The position numbers and the translations under genes were made by a program. Source: Chionoecetes opilio (Eukaryota; Arthropoda; Malacostraca; Decapoda; Majidae). From it: DNA of 64,000 nt. Below the pieces are notes generated by a model. It saw nothing but the letters and a program-made list of their open reading frames with translations, made no database searches and was not told where the DNA came from. How positions within the stretch are numbered: position 1 is the first letter of the stretch; the number at the start of each line of letters is the position of its first letter. Of the stretch, positions 44,535-55,833 are shown in pieces. Location: NCBI GenBank assembly GCA_016584305.1, contig JACEEZ010017964.1, positions 1 to 64,000 on the forward strand, written 5' to 3'.

Positions 44535-44920
44535 TAAAATTCTAGAGTCCTTTGCCGCCCTTATTAGTAGTTTTTATTTTCTCTAGACCTTCACAAATCC
44601 CTTCAGATACCTCTAAAACGTAATAGTAAAGTGGGGAGATTAAAAAATATGAAATAAATTACTAACCTAACCTAACCTGGTAACATTGTAGTTCTTTCCC
44701 GCCCTTAGATCTCGTTAGGAGGTTATTGGTTAGGTTGTAGTGAGGTTAGGTTAGTCATTTTATTTTGGGGGGTAACGTAGGGGGGAGGGGGCGTTGAAGG
44801 GGGCATCTCTCCCCCACTTTATAATTACGCTTTAGAGGTATCTGAAGGGATCTGTGAAGGTCTGGAAGAAAAAAACACTAATGGGCGAGAAAGGACTCTA
44901 GAATTTTACCCCACATTTTA
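44535..44920. mobile_element. 'AATTCTAGAG' TIR element, copy 2
   Basis: Ends GGTAAAATTCTAGAGTCCTT and GGACTCTAGAATTTTACC are inverted repeats. Arms continue through CCTTCACAAATCCCTTCAGA and its complement, with short TTAGG-type runs towards the centre. Confidence 0.78.
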
Positions 44921-45755
44921 TTCAGGCCCCGCACCCATAAATCCGCCCCTGCTATGGGTGTCTTGTGTTGGTTACTAATAAACTCTGTACTACTACTACT
45001 CGTTACCAGCATAAAACAGATGGATAGTGCATCTCATAAACCCACAAGAACTTCAAACTATATCATTTCAATAGCATATCAACAGTGGCGTACAATTCAA
45101 CAACAATGGCGTATGAATAAAAAAAAAAAAAAAAAAACAAAAATAAATAAAAAATATATATATATACAAAAAAAAAAAAAAAAATTAAAAACCTAAAAAT
45201 TTAAAAACTAAAAAAAAATGTACAAAAATATATATATAAAAAAAAAAAAAAAATATGTAACAAAATATACAAAATCAAAAAATATACAAAATAAATATAT
45301 ATATGCTCGCATGCCCCCCCCACCCCCCCTCCCCCCCCCGCCCACCATCAACCATAGCAACACGCTGGTAGCGTAATCATGACATGATCATACAAACACC
45401 TACCATCACTAATAAACACAGTCATAGCAAACATTAAACTGCTGGATAGTGCATCTTATAACCCATAAGAACTTCAAACTATATGATTTCAATAGCATAG
45501 AAACACACCTACCATTCACTAACATAAGAACATACCATCATAGCAAACATTAAACTGCTGGATAGTGCATCTTTGAACCCACAAGAACTTCAAACTATAT
45601 GATTTCATAGCATAGAAACACACCTACCATTCACTAACATAAGAACACACTGTCATAGCAAACATTAAACTGCTGGATAGTGCATCTTTTGAAGCCACAA
45701 GAACGTAAAACTGTATGAATTCAATAGCACATTAACACCTTTTACCATTCACTCG
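44921..45755. repeat. A-rich tract and ~110-bp repeat block
   Basis: Poly-A/AT stretches occupy 45120-45305 and a poly-C run follows. Units containing ACTGCTGGATAGTGCATCTT, AAGAACTTCAAACTATATGA and TTTCAATAGCATA recur about four times between 45015 and 45745. Confidence 0.75.
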
Positions 45756-45828
45756 TATAATTGATTGATTTAATGCCTAAAAAGGTGAATGTGCCAGACA
45801 TCAGAGGTCATATGGCACTTCACTCGTA

Positions 45829-45905
45829 TAAGAACACAAGAAAATAAGAAAGCTACAGCCTACAAGAGGCCATGAGACCTACGGCTACACATGGTAGTTC
45901 CTGTG
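45829..45905 (-). mobile_element. CR1-like 3' UTR fragment
   Basis: Short piece of the CR1-like 3' end (AAGAACACAAGAAAATAAGA then ACACATGGTAGTTCCTGT). It adjoins a dispersed AATGTGCCAGACATCAGAGG segment also seen at 46243, 46308 and inverted near 61010. Confidence 0.7.
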
Positions 45906-46022
45906 TATAATTATCATAAAACAGCTGTATGGAGTGCTATAACCCAAAGCTTAAATACTACAGCATTAAGTAATATATAACACCTCCTTTCAACTACTCA
46001 GCTGTTTGATTGATTGATGTAA

Positions 46023-46219
46023 CCCCTTCACGCCCAAATCTTTCCTTGGCTATAAAAAAAATGTATTTGCAGAGCCATAAAATTACGAAAAGTAACTGAA
46101 TATACCAAATTAGTTAGTCGACGATACTAAACAGGTCATATCTATAAAAACATTGCTTATATTCAGTCATCAAATGGTGGTGAAATTACGATGGAAATTA
46201 CGTTCTGGGTCTCAAGGGA
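46023..46219. mobile_element. piggyBac-like MITE, copy 2
   Basis: Ends CCCCTTCACGCCCAAATC and CTGGGTCTCAAGGG. The right flank is TTAA and the left flank has mutated to GTAA. Confidence 0.75.
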
Positions 46220-46842
46220 TTAATGCCATAAAAAGGGGAAATGTGCCAGCCATCAGAGGTCATATAGCACTATGGCAATTGATTGATTTAATGCTTAAAA
46301 AGGTGAATGTGCCAGCCATCAGGGGTCATATGGCACTATGGCAAAGCATATCAAGGGTCAGGGTTAAAGAATAATAGTGAAACGATGAGGGAAGGGGAAA
46401 GAACGGAATGTTACAGCAGGATGGTTAGATCAGATGCAGGATGTGGATTTGTTGGAGGAAGGTTACATTTTCCATGGAGAAGGAGGGGGATTCCGGGAGA
46501 ATGTCCGCAAGATAGGGAGGTCGGGAAAGGGAGGACAAACGAGGGAAGGAACTGGAACGGGCAGGAGTGAGATGGGGGCAGGATATTAAGACATGGACAG
46601 TGAGAGGAACTTGACAGGGTGTGCAGAGGGTTGGGGTGGAGCCTGACATGAGATAGGAGTGTGTGAGGTTGGTAGGGAGGAGTTACAGAGAAAGAGTGAC
46701 ACGGTGAGGGAAGGAATGTACAGCAGGATGGTTAGATCAAATGCAGGATGTGAATTTGTTGGAGGAAGGTTGATAATATTTACTCAGCGGTTTGCTCAAT
46801 CTTGACACATCCCATTTTGTGTATATTATATTTGCCTTACTC
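46220..46842. other. Dispersed and locally duplicated spacer
   Basis: AATGTGCCAGCCATCAGAGG occurs twice at 46243-46330. A segment with CAGCAGGATGGTTAGATCA and TTTGTTGGAGGAAGGTT occurs at 46412-46475 and again at 46718-46770. No gene is present. Confidence 0.6.
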
Positions 46843-46915
46843 ATAAGAACATCAGAAAATAAGGAAGCTACAAGAGGCCGTGAGACCTACACGAGGTAGT
46901 TCCTGTAAAACTCAT
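46843..46915 (-). mobile_element. CR1-like 3' UTR fragment
   Basis: CATAAGAACATCAGAAAATA, then GGAAGCTACAAGAGGCCGTG and a TACACGAGGTAGTTCCTGT-like end. Terminal fragment only. Confidence 0.75.
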
Positions 46916-46929
46916 CCTTATCTGACATT

Positions 46930-47455
46930 AAAGGTGTGAATACAATGTTGTAAGTGTGTAGAAGTGTGTAGAAGTGTGTGGAAGTGTGTAGAAGTGTGTA
47001 GAAGTGTGTAGAAGTGTGTAGAAGTGTGTAGCAGTGTGTAGCAGTGTGTAGAAGTGTGTGGAAGTGTGTAGAAGTGTGTAGCAGTGTGTAGCAGTGTGTA
47101 GCAGTGTGTAGCAGTGTGTAGAAGTGTGTAGAAGTGTGTAGAAGTGTGTAGAAGTGTGTAGAAGTGTGTAGAAGTATGTAGAAGTGTGTAGAAGTGTGTA
47201 GAAGTGTGTAGAAATGTGTAGAAGTGTGTAGAAGTGTGTAGAAGTGTGTAAAAGTGTGTAAAAGTGTGTAAAAGTGTGTAAGTGTGTAGAAGTGTGTAGA
47301 AGTGTGTAGAAGTGTGTAGAAGTGTGTAGAAGTGTGTAGAAGTGTGTAGAAGTGTGTAGAAGTGTGTAGAAGTGTGTAGAAGTGTGTAGAAGTGTGTAGA
47401 AGTGTGTAGAAGTGTGTAGAAGCGTGTAGAAGTATGTAGAAGTGTGTAGAAGTAA
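46930..47455. repeat. 10-bp minisatellite GTGTGTAGAA (about 52 copies)
   Basis: Near-perfect decamer array with GCA and GGA variants. A minus-strand frame of about 180 codons (HFYTLLHTST repeats) is produced by the decamer and is not a gene. The array ends about 25 bases from the poly(A) signal of RpL37. Confidence 0.97.
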
Positions 47456-47478
47456 TACAATGTTATCTTTAGTACATC

Positions 47479-47484
47479 TTTATT
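47479..47484 (-). terminator. RpL37: Poly(A) signal of RpL37
   Basis: AATAAA on the minus strand, 13 bases after the TAA stop in the context TATCAATAAAGATG. This gives a very short 3' UTR, as is usual for ribosomal protein mRNAs. Confidence 0.85.
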
Positions 47485-47496
47485 GATAGCAACATG

Positions 47497-47548
47497 TTAC
47501 TGTGTGGTCTTCTTGGGCGCGGGTTTGGTGCCTTCACGGAAACCATTC
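47497..47548 (-). CDS. RpL37: RpL37 exon 4
   Basis: The acceptor TTTCTCCCCCGCAG is followed by GAATGGTTTCCGTGAAGG. The split Arg codon (AG from exon 3, G here) precedes [16 protein letters not shown] and TAA. Confidence 0.96.
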
Positions 47549-50500
47549 CTGCGGGGGAGAAAGGACAGCGGTGAGAATAGGCATAAGAACATAAGAATAT
47601 GCTGCACTATTTACTTTTCTAAGAGGAGGCAAAGGAATGTACTCCCACCTTCATAATCTTGACCTCTTAATCTTATTGTCCTAATCTTCGTAACCCAAGA
47701 CTCACCATTAGAAAGCCTTATGTAGGGAGGAAAGGGGTGCTAATACCCGTTTCCCCCCACCCAGACAACACTCATACATACAGGGTCATGCCAAAATGTC
47801 AAAGTAACAGGAACTACCACGTGTAGGTCTCAGCCTCTTGTAGCTTCCTTAAGGCCGAGTCACACACACTTTTTCCGGCATCTTTTGGTATTCTGCAACC
47901 AGAAGAAGCCTGTAGTGGTGGCAAAAAAATGCATGTTCGTCACATGGCGTTTCGGCAAAGAGAATCTTCTTGGACGATACATAAGTCTTGAATTGGAGAA
48001 TACGATTGCAGTCTACTTGCACGATCCTTAAGGCTGATTCACACTGGCGTTTTTTCGGCATTTTTATCTGACAAGAAGGGGTCTGGGTCTGGGGCTGGTG
48101 TCATGATCGCAATAGGTTTTCAACAAAAATCACACACCGATCGCTCGGTCTTTCAAGAGACCGACTTCTCGTCAGATAAAAATGCCGAAAAAACGCCAGT
48201 GTGAATTAGCCTTTAATGTTAGTTTTGGTTGCGGGTCCCGGAAGATGCTCGTAGCCGAGACGCCATGTGACGAACGCACATTTTTTTGCCACTACTACGA
48301 GCATTTCTTGGTAGCAAAATACCAAAGTTGCGGGGGAAAGTGTTGTGTGACGCGGCCTTAAGGAAGCTACAAGAGGCTGAGACCTACACGTGGTAGTTCC
48401 TGTTACTTTGACATTTTGGCATGACCCTGTATGATGTAGGAGTATTGTCTGGGTGGGGGGAAACAGTTATTAGCACCCTTTCCTCCCTACATAAGGCTTT
48501 CTAATGGTGAGTCTTGGGTTATGAGTGTTGTCTGGGTGGAGGGAAACAGGTATTAGCACCCTTTCCTCCCTACATAAGGCTTCCTAATGGTGAGTCTTGG
48601 GTTATGAGTGTTGTCTGGGTGGGGGGAAACAGGTATTAGCACCCTTTCCTCCCTACATAAAGCTTTCTAATGGCGAGTCTTGGGTTAGTAAGATTTAAGG
48701 TCAAGATTACACAATAAGATTAAGAGGTCAAGATTATGAAGGTGGGAGGACATTCCTTTGCCTCCTCTTAGAAAAGTAATAGTGGATAGTTTTGCCTTTA
48801 TGCATAGTAGATTTATATTAGGACACAATACAAAATATATGAATAAAATCTTAACAGTATCCGTCAACTATGTAAGGGATTATAATGGGCATCATACCTG
48901 CAAACACAAATAAAGTGGATACAATGACCACAGCAAGGCAAATAAATAACTGTGTCCTCGTCCATTTTTATCAACCTTCTAAATGCCCTTTTGGTAGCAT
49001 TCACGGCGGTTGATGGGTATTATTCCAGATGAACACCGAATTGACTTTGGTGAACGAAACGACTTTTTTCTGTGAGTTTTTATGTATTTTGAGTGAATCT
49101 GCTAACTGTTTCCGTCGCATTTTTTTTTTTTTTTTTTTTTGTTAGATAAAGGTTAGTTTTTTATTATTTTTAGTTAGGTAAAGATTAGGATGAATAGATT
49201 TAACACTCCATAAGAAGGTGATAAGCAGGTGTAAGGTATAACAAAGGAGTTGAGTTAGTAAATAGGGTAAACAAGAGGTATATATAAAGGCATACCAAAG
49301 AAATCTAGCTAGCTTTTCCCTCTGATCAGCTCGTTCCCTTAGGTTTAGTGTGACCTGCCTCTGCCCTGGACTGATCTTTTTGTCTTAAATCTCAAAAGAC
49401 TGGCCAGAGCAAAATTAACGAGTGACAAAGAAAAGATGATAAATAAATATAGAGTCACATAAAGATGGTCTCATAACTTGAAGAGAATGGGAAGAAATGA
49501 GATGACAAGAAGGATTTACATGAGTGAAGGCTGTGAGTAGATTCCCTTCAAATAACAGTGAGAGAAGTATTGTTAGTTCCCTGAGGCTAATGTGACCTCC
49601 CTCTGCCCTGGACTGACCTGAACCGCCGGAACACGATCTTGAGGTGACGCAGGCGACCAGTGCCGGTGGTCTTCCTGCGAATGGCCTTCACCGACCAGTT
49701 GTCTGCGGGGAACATCAAAAAGACACTCAGCATAGGAACATCAAAACACACACTCAGCAGAAGGGGGTACATTGCTATGATGATACAGGTTGAAGTTCCC
49801 AAGACTCGGCAACACCCAAAACTCGGTTATGGTTCCGGATTTTCCAAAACACGGCAGAACACCCAAAACCCGGCGCGTAGTTGCCGGGTCGGCCGCTAGG
49901 TGCCACCACACTAGGCCGCTTGGTTTCTCCCGCCGATTTGTTTGTTGTTATTGTTCAGTGGTGTTGTGACTGTAGAGTTGTGTACACTGTTATTTTGTGT
50001 ACTTCTGATTTTCATGCTTTTTTCCCCCTTAATATATCTACGTTCTAAAAGTCGGAAAATTCCATTACTCGGCTCGGCGCTGGTCCCGAGGTTGCCGAGT
50101 TTGGGAACTTCAACCTGTACTGTGTTAACTGAGCAACCCAAACCAATAATAAACATAAAACAATAAAAAAATCAGTCAGGAATGAATATCAGGCGCCTAG
50201 AATTGAAACGGCACAAGCGCCACTTATAAAAAACGGAGAAAAACGCAAACAAACCCCATTACAATATCTTCATTTGTTGCTGATTTACTTTGAAAACACT
50301 TTAGGTGCATTTTTTTCGTTGATAAAAAGTGGCGCTTGTGCCGTTTCATATCTTGATTTTCTTAGATTAAACTTTAAGCGCGTTTTTCTCATTTTTTAAA
50401 AGTGGCGATTGTGCCGTTTCATATCTTGATTTTCTTAGATTAAACTTTAAGCGCATTTTTCTCGTTTTTAAAGTGGCGCTTGTGCCGTTTCAATTCTAGG

Positions 50501-53500
50501 CGCCTGATGTGGTCTTTGCATAGGAATTAGTTTCACGGACCAGTTGTCTGCGGGAAACCCACACACACTCGGCATAAGGTGCACATTGCTTTTAAATTGT
50601 GTGAAGTGAACACCAACACGAGCCAATAATTATCACGAAACATACAATCATAAGGAAAGAGACCCTCAAACATACATACATACAATCATACATAAGACAA
50701 CAATGAATATAATCTTATCAGAGGAATTAGTGTGAATGTTCCTGGGAAAGTCTGCAATTAAATCACATCTAAAAATGCACGAATATAACCAAGGACAAAC
50801 TTAGCGTAGCAAACTTAATAACATGGATTTAATATGGGGAGGGACCAGGCACAACCAACCAACACATCCTCCAACTTAATCATCAAAGCCCATGTCTCAT
50901 AACTTAGCCTTGTGTGGAGCCCATGTATCACCCTAAGCCACATCCCGGCTACTCACAGCGCCTGGTCTACTTGCTCGAGTAACCACATTGGGATAAAGTT
51001 CATATAAAAATTGTCAACCATAAAAGCTACCGTATCAATAATCGCTTAATAAAGTACTATCACCGACTATAAAAACGACCCTGATACTCACAGCTATTTT
51101 TATGGGGAGGAAACGACAATTAAATTCCTAAATAACACCTTGCGATCTGGAAAATGTCACCCGAGTAGAATCATAACTTCCACTCCAACAGCTCTCCCCA
51201 ATGCCTCGACCACCTCAATCTCCTTACTCTCAGCACTGTACTCAGCTCCTTCAATCCACATCTTCTTGCCACCTCATCTCTCCATGTGATCCCAGCCATA
51301 TACCTCAACATTCACTCTCAACCAACACATCCTCCAACTTCTTCGTCAAACCCCATGTCTCATAACTTAACCTTGTGTGAAGCCCCATCTCTTAACAAGG
51401 TAATATCACCGAGTATATAAAAACATCCCCGGCTACTCACAACGCCTGGTCTTCTTGGCCGGGTAGCCACACTGGGCACACCTCTTCTTCTGGATGTGGT
51501 AGGAGGAGCGGCCACAACGCCGACACAGCGTGTGTGTCTTGTTGTGGCGCTTTCCAAACGACGAGGTACCCTTGGTCTGCGGGGAGGAGGGAGACGTAAG
51601 TACCACGGCAATGCACAGAATAACCCGCTATATATTAAAGACATACCAGGAATAGCTTAAAATAACTGGCTATATATTAATGACATACCAGGAATAGCTT
51701 AAAATAACTGGCTATATATTAATGACATACCAGGAATAGCTTAGAATAACAGGCTATATATTAAAGACATACCAGGAATAGCTTAAAATAACTGGCTATA
51801 TATTAACGACATGCCAGGAATAGCTTAGAATAACTGGCTATACCTTACTATCAACGACATATTATTAACCCCTTGAGGCCCAGAACGTAATATCTATTGT
51901 TACGAGCGAGCGTGAAGCGCTCGTGAGTCCTCATGGGATACGGGATTTTTCTCACTTAAGCGGCTAACCCGACCCGACCGACCGTCACGTTTTTCAGGAG
52001 CCTTTGGAATCCCGCTTACGATTGACTAGCGGTCTTCGCCATCTGATAGCCCCATTCAATCCCTTTTGTACTTGACATGTTTTGTCTCACGTGTGGGGTC
52101 AGCATGGCGCGTGAGGGGTGTCAGACAACGTTCTCTTGCTATAGCTGAGAAATGGCTGTACCAACTAAGTTGAAATTTGGTGTGTGGTTTGAGACCACAC
52201 ACCTAGCAATGTCACACCGGTCAAACTCCGGGTGACGCCGCACGTCAGCACGTGCGGCGGGTTTCTACGCTTCGATCGTCCTTCGCCGATTAAGGCGTCT
52301 TACTGGTATCTTGACTGCCATTAGACAATTTCTAGTGACTATAAGCAATATTCTATAGATATGACCTGTTCAGTACCCTTGTCCACTAGCTTCTTTGGTA
52401 TATTAAGTTACTTTTTGGAATTTTATGGCTAACAACATATGATTTTTTATAGCAAAGGAAAGATCTGGGCGTGAAGGGGATAAAGACATGCAAGGAATAG
52501 CTTCGAATAACTGGCTATATCTTACTATCAACGACATAATTTTATTATTAACCCCTTCACGCCCAGATCCTTTTTTTGCTATACAAAAGTTTGTCGAGCC
52601 ATAAAATTACGAAAAGTAACTGAATATACCAAATTATTTAGTGGACAAGGCTACTAAACAGGTCATATCTATAAAATATTGCTTATAGTCACTAAAAATC
52701 GTCTTATGGCACCCAACTTACAATGCAAATTACGTTCTGGGCCTCACGGGGTTAAAAAGAGAGCAAGACAAATACAACTTTGAAAAAACTTATATAAGAT
52801 GCTGCAAGACTATCACTGAAGATAAAATGATAGTCTTTTCCCACCCGTATTAGTTTTTTTACTTCCTCCAGACCTTCACAGATCCCTTCAGATACCTCTA
52901 AAACGCATTTATAAAGTGGGGGAGATAAAAAAAATAAGAAAAAAAATACCAACCTAACCTTACCAATAACCTCCTAGCGAGACCTAAGGGCGAGAAAGAA
53001 CTAGAATTTTACCAGGTTAGGTTAGTTTTTTTTTTTTTTTAACCTCTCCCCCACTTTATAATTACGTTTTAGAGGTATCTGAAGGGATCTGTGAAGGTCT
53101 GGAGGAAAAAAGCCCACTAATAAGGGCGGGAAAGGACTAGAACTTGACCAAAAAAACACTACTTAGGCCGGGAAAGGACTCTAGAATTTTACCAAGAAGT
53201 CCCAACCTGCTCAGACTGCTCAGACTATTGTTGGTATTTAATCCCTGAATGCAGAAACACGGGTAAAAGCCGCTTAAATGTATAGATTGGCACTGTAATA
53301 TCAAGATCAAGAACTGGAACTGTCGCCGAAAATAGGAACACGCACAGACGTGAAAAATTGGAATACTCGTCGACGGCGGCGACAGTTCCAGGTACCTTCA
53401 GAATGACGCCAGTTTCACAAAGCTAAGCTAATGGGTTGCAGTCAGTTCGTACACAAGTTGTTTCGTACACCAAAAAGTTGTTTCGTAGTCTATATGAAAC

Positions 53501-54942
53501 CATAGTCGTTTCGTACACTCAGCTCAGTTGAATTTGATTATTAGTTACGAAACAACACTAGGTATGTACAAAAAAACTCAAAATCAGTGTACGAAACAAC
53601 TAACAAAACCTGGGTACGAAACTTGGGTACGAAACTCCCTGTAACCAACCTAAAATATTGAGTGCAAAAGGCAATTCGCATAGTACCATAGTCTTTGACA
53701 GTGTGACGAGCGTAATTCTTTACTACTACTATCATTTTAGACTAGATAAAGTAGTCAGTGTCTCAGAAAATGACCACGCAGTCCTTGTCCATTTTTACCG
53801 AGAACTACTACTACAATTTTAGACCGGGACAAATTAGTCAGTCTCATATAATGACCGCGCAGTCCTTGTCCATTTTTACCCAGAACTACTACTACAATTT
53901 TAGACCGGGACAAATTAGTCAGTCTCAAATAATGACCGAGCAGTTCTCGTCCATTTATACCCAGAACTACTACTACCATTTTAGACCAGATAAAGTAGTC
54001 TGTGTTTCATATAATGACCGCGCAGTCCTCGTCCATTTATACCCAGCCTTCTAAATACCCTTGTATTAGCATTAACGGTTTATGAAACAGTCGCCGATGG
54101 GAATTCTCGTCGAAACACCTACCGAGAACTCTCGCCAACGTGGAAATGTTAACCTAACCTAACTCTTCTTGTGACCTATTCTGCTTAGTATCGTTTAGTA
54201 GGTCGTGAACTGATCAAGCTATTGCTGGTATTTCATCCCTGAATGTAGAAACACGGATAAAACTTGATTAAATGTATAAATTAGGTCCTGTAATATAAAG
54301 AATTGGAATACTCGACGACGGCGGCGAGAGTCCAGATCGGTGGCAGTTCCAGGTACCTAATTGTGAACTACTACAACCATTTTAGACCAGGAAATATTAG
54401 TCAAGTGTCTCAGAAAATGCCCGCGCAGTCCTCGTCCATTTTTACCCAGCCTTCTATATGAATCCCGGTCAGAACGTCCACGGGTGAAAACGTCCACCTA
54501 ACCTCACCTAACCTAAGGACGTTTTCACCCGTGAACGTTCTGACTGGCTACCTTCTATATGCCCCTTGGCTAACACTCACGGCAAGCCATTATATAACAA
54601 ACAAAAGGAATTTCTCCACATGAAGTCCCACACAGCCAATGTGAGTTATATTTAATTCCACCTGTACCACCGCCAAGGCAAATACCGGTGTGGCTGAGGT
54701 GAGGAGTGGTGATGAGCGGCCAGCCACACCACATGTCACCACCACCACCACCCGCACCACACCACGCCGTCCTACTCAAACCACATTTATCACTTATTAT
54801 AGGTCACTCCGGCGTCTTATTTAGGCCCACATCTACGCTAGAGCTCTTACACTACCTATACATGCAGTCACTACCTCAACCTGTTCCTAAAAAGCGTTAA
54901 AAATGCTAAAATAAGAAGGAGAATCGTCGTGTATCTTACCAT
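47497..54942 (-). CDS. RpL37: Ribosomal protein L37 (eL37), gene-level entry
   Basis: Structural protein of the cytosolic 60S subunit. Four exons (54940-54942, 51441-51576, 49618-49702, 47497-47548) join with consensus GT/AG sites into 92 codons including the stop, 91 residues, the expected size. The protein starts [18 protein letters not shown] and holds the zinc-ribbon pairs CRRC and [22 protein letters not shown] follows, then the tail [16 protein letters not shown]. The start codon alone forms exon 1, splitting after ATG, a typical ribosomal-protein arrangement that ties expression to the TOP promoter. The introns (about 3.4, 1.7 and 2.1 kb) are filled with MITEs and palindromes. Confidence 0.97.
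47607..48789. repeat. Nested palindromes in RpL37 intron 3
   Basis: Three inverted layers share one centre. Outer arms (47607 to about 47850, and about 48362-48789) are inverted copies carrying TTTTCTAAGAGGAGGCAAAG and the CR1-like 3' end. Middle arms (47852-48361) end in AAGGCCGAGTCACACA and its relative. Inner arms (48028-48215) are TTCACACTGGCGTTTTTTCG and complement. The right outer arm also contains three tandem copies of an ~85-base segment (48430-48690, GTCTGGGTGGGGGGAAACAG). The middle layer is related to the foldback at 19040. Confidence 0.85.
48790..49617. other. RpL37 intron 3, right part
   Basis: Contains a partial copy (about 49015-49130) of the right end of the TIR element at 57125-57945 (CAGATGAACACCGAATTGAC), a 25-base T run at 49120-49140, and two copies of a segment with TAGTGTGACCTGCCTCTGCC at about 49340 and 49590. 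No gene other than RpL37. Confidence 0.55.
49618..49702 (-). CDS. RpL37: RpL37 exon 3
   Basis: 85 bases. The acceptor GTTCCCCGCAG is followed by ACAACTGG, completing a Tyr codon with the T left by exon 2. Reads [20 protein letters not shown] then KIVFRRF, and ends AG/GTCAGT within an Arg codon. Confidence 0.96.
49786..50117. mobile_element. TA-flanked MITE ('GGTTGAAGTTCCC' family), copy 2
   Basis: Ends CAGGTTGAAGTTCCCAAGAC and GTTTGGGAACTTCAACCTG with flanking TA. Nearly collinear with 26747-27079, including the internal CTAGGTGCCACCACACTAGG. Confidence 0.87.
50188..50508. mobile_element. Foldback element 'ATCAGGCGCC', copy C
   Basis: Same ends as copies A and B but about 70 bases longer. 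An extra internal AAGTGGCGATTGTGCCGTTT module on the right arm explains the difference. Confidence 0.85.
50509..51440. other. RpL37 intron 2, right part
   Basis: No gene. A segment with AACCAACACATCCTCCAACTT and CCCATGTCTCATAACTTA is present twice (about 50855-50940 and 51320-51390). The rest is unremarkable. Confidence 0.5.
51441..51576 (-). CDS. RpL37: RpL37 exon 2
   Basis: 136 bases from the acceptor CTCCTCCCCGCAG to the donor CGTT/GTGAGT. Encodes [20 protein letters not shown] and the rest of the zinc ribbon through [13 protein letters not shown]. It has the four cysteines expected for eL37 zinc binding. Confidence 0.97.
51640..51860. repeat. 40-bp minisatellite in RpL37 intron 1 (about 5 copies)
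   Basis: Units of CATACCAGGAATAGCTTAAA plus ATAACTGGCTATATATTAAT. A further unit lies at 52490-52530 between two piggyBac-like MITEs, so one array has been split by insertions. Confidence 0.9.
51869..52480. mobile_element. piggyBac-like MITE, copy 3, with nested insertion
   Basis: The left end follows TTAA (CCCCTTGAGGCCCAGAACG) and the right end is CTGGGCGTGAAGGGG. Compared with the 205-base family members, an extra segment of about 410 bases occupies roughly 51901-52310. The insert starts ACGAGCGAGCGTGAAGCGCT and is GC-rich with many CpGs. Its class is not recognised. Confidence 0.75.
52552..52751. mobile_element. piggyBac-like MITE, copy 4
   Basis: TTAA on both sides; ends CCCCTTCACGCCCAGATCC and CTGGGCCTCACGGGG; about 200 bases. 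Lies only about 70 bases from copy 3 in opposite orientation. Confidence 0.8.
52826..53192. mobile_element. 'AATTCTAGAG' TIR element, copy 3
   Basis: The left arm contains TTCCTCCAGACCTTCACAGA and the right arm its complement, ending GGACTCTAGAATTTTACC. The extreme left tip is eroded. Confidence 0.7.
53193..54939. repeat. RpL37 intron 1: 81-bp repeats and spacer
   Basis: An array of about 3.5 units with period 81 (CATTTTTACCCAGAACTACT and TTTTAGACCGGGACAAATTA) lies at 53755-54060, with a stray unit at 54365-54460. Segments with GGAACTGTCGCCGA, near 53318 and also at 56045, form another dispersed family. A small palindrome of ACGTTTTCACCCGTG motifs lies at 54475-54540. No gene. Confidence 0.75.
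54940..54942 (-). CDS. RpL37: RpL37 exon 1 (start codon only)
   Basis: ATG followed immediately by GTAAGATAC, a consensus donor. The preceding AAGAAAACAAC gives an A at -3. Frame 0 into exon 2 yields M-TKGTSS, the known N-terminus of eL37. Confidence 0.92.
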
Positions 54943-54990
54943 GTTGTTTTCTTGGGTAGGAAAGACAAGACTTCCCACAATCCTTTGCGC
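54943..54990 (-). promoter_or_regulatory. RpL37: RpL37 5' UTR with TOP-like pyrimidine tract
   Basis: On the minus strand CTTTCCTACCC begins at 54964, 22 bases before the ATG. A transcription start at this C would give a terminal oligopyrimidine leader, the element that places ribosomal protein mRNAs under growth-dependent translational control. GC-rich sequence with ACGTCTGCGCAAAG lies just upstream. Confidence 0.7.
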
Positions 54991-55375
54991 AGACGTCACA
55001 GCGCGGGAAAACTTCTCTCTTTCAAACGGGAAGCTCCTTTTAAATTACGTATTGTAGTGTTTGTGTCTCTTCTATACACTCCCCATTGCAGCTATTATCC
55101 TATTTATATGTTATTAATACCCTATATTTTGCGTTGTCCTGTGGGATTCCATATTTCCTTCTCTTTCTATCCTTTTTTCCAGTTTTCTCTTCTGCCCTTT
55201 CTCTTGAACCTGGAGATGTTTTTCTCTGCTGTTATCCTTTCTCTCTCCTCCTCACAATACAAAGTCATCTGTTTTGTTGTTTTTAATGATGAGTATGACG
55301 GAATACTTCTTCGATATTTCACCTAACAGCAATACAGGAGTCAGCAAGATGAAATGATGGGTAACTCATCTGAAC
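54991..55375. other. Upstream flank of RpL37
   Basis: No gene seen. The sequence is pyrimidine-rich on the plus strand. The proximal promoter of RpL37 should lie in the first 150 bases or so. Confidence 0.4.
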
Positions 55376-55556
55376 GACTGAATGGACTCCGTCGTCAGAG
55401 GTAGTTAGTGCGGAGTCAATAGGGAGTTTTATAAGGAGGCTGGACAATTTCATGGATGGGGATGAAAGGTGGATGTAGGTAGTGTTCAGTAACAGGAACT
55501 ACCACGTGTAGGTCTCACGGCCTCTTGTAGCTTCCTTATTTTCTCATGTTCTTACC
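55376..55556 (+). mobile_element. CR1-like 3' end fragment (plus strand)
   Basis: Contains TTTCATGGATGGGGATGAAA at the end of ORF2, the stop in GGTGGATGTAGG, then GGAACTACCACGTGTAGGTC and TTCTCATGTTCTTACCTTCT. The decayed 8-bp tail is visible. Confidence 0.85.
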
Positions 55557-55631
55557 TTCTTATTTTCTTGTCTTGTATGAGTCTATTTACACATATAAGT
55601 GAGTCCTCCGTCTATTCAGTCTATCAGTGTA

Positions 55632-55833
<202 letters not shown>

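Noticed and set aside
46918..47460. 180-codon minus-strand frame of HFYTLLHTST repeats
   Set aside because: Produced by the decamer GTGTGTAGAA array; pure repeat artefact.
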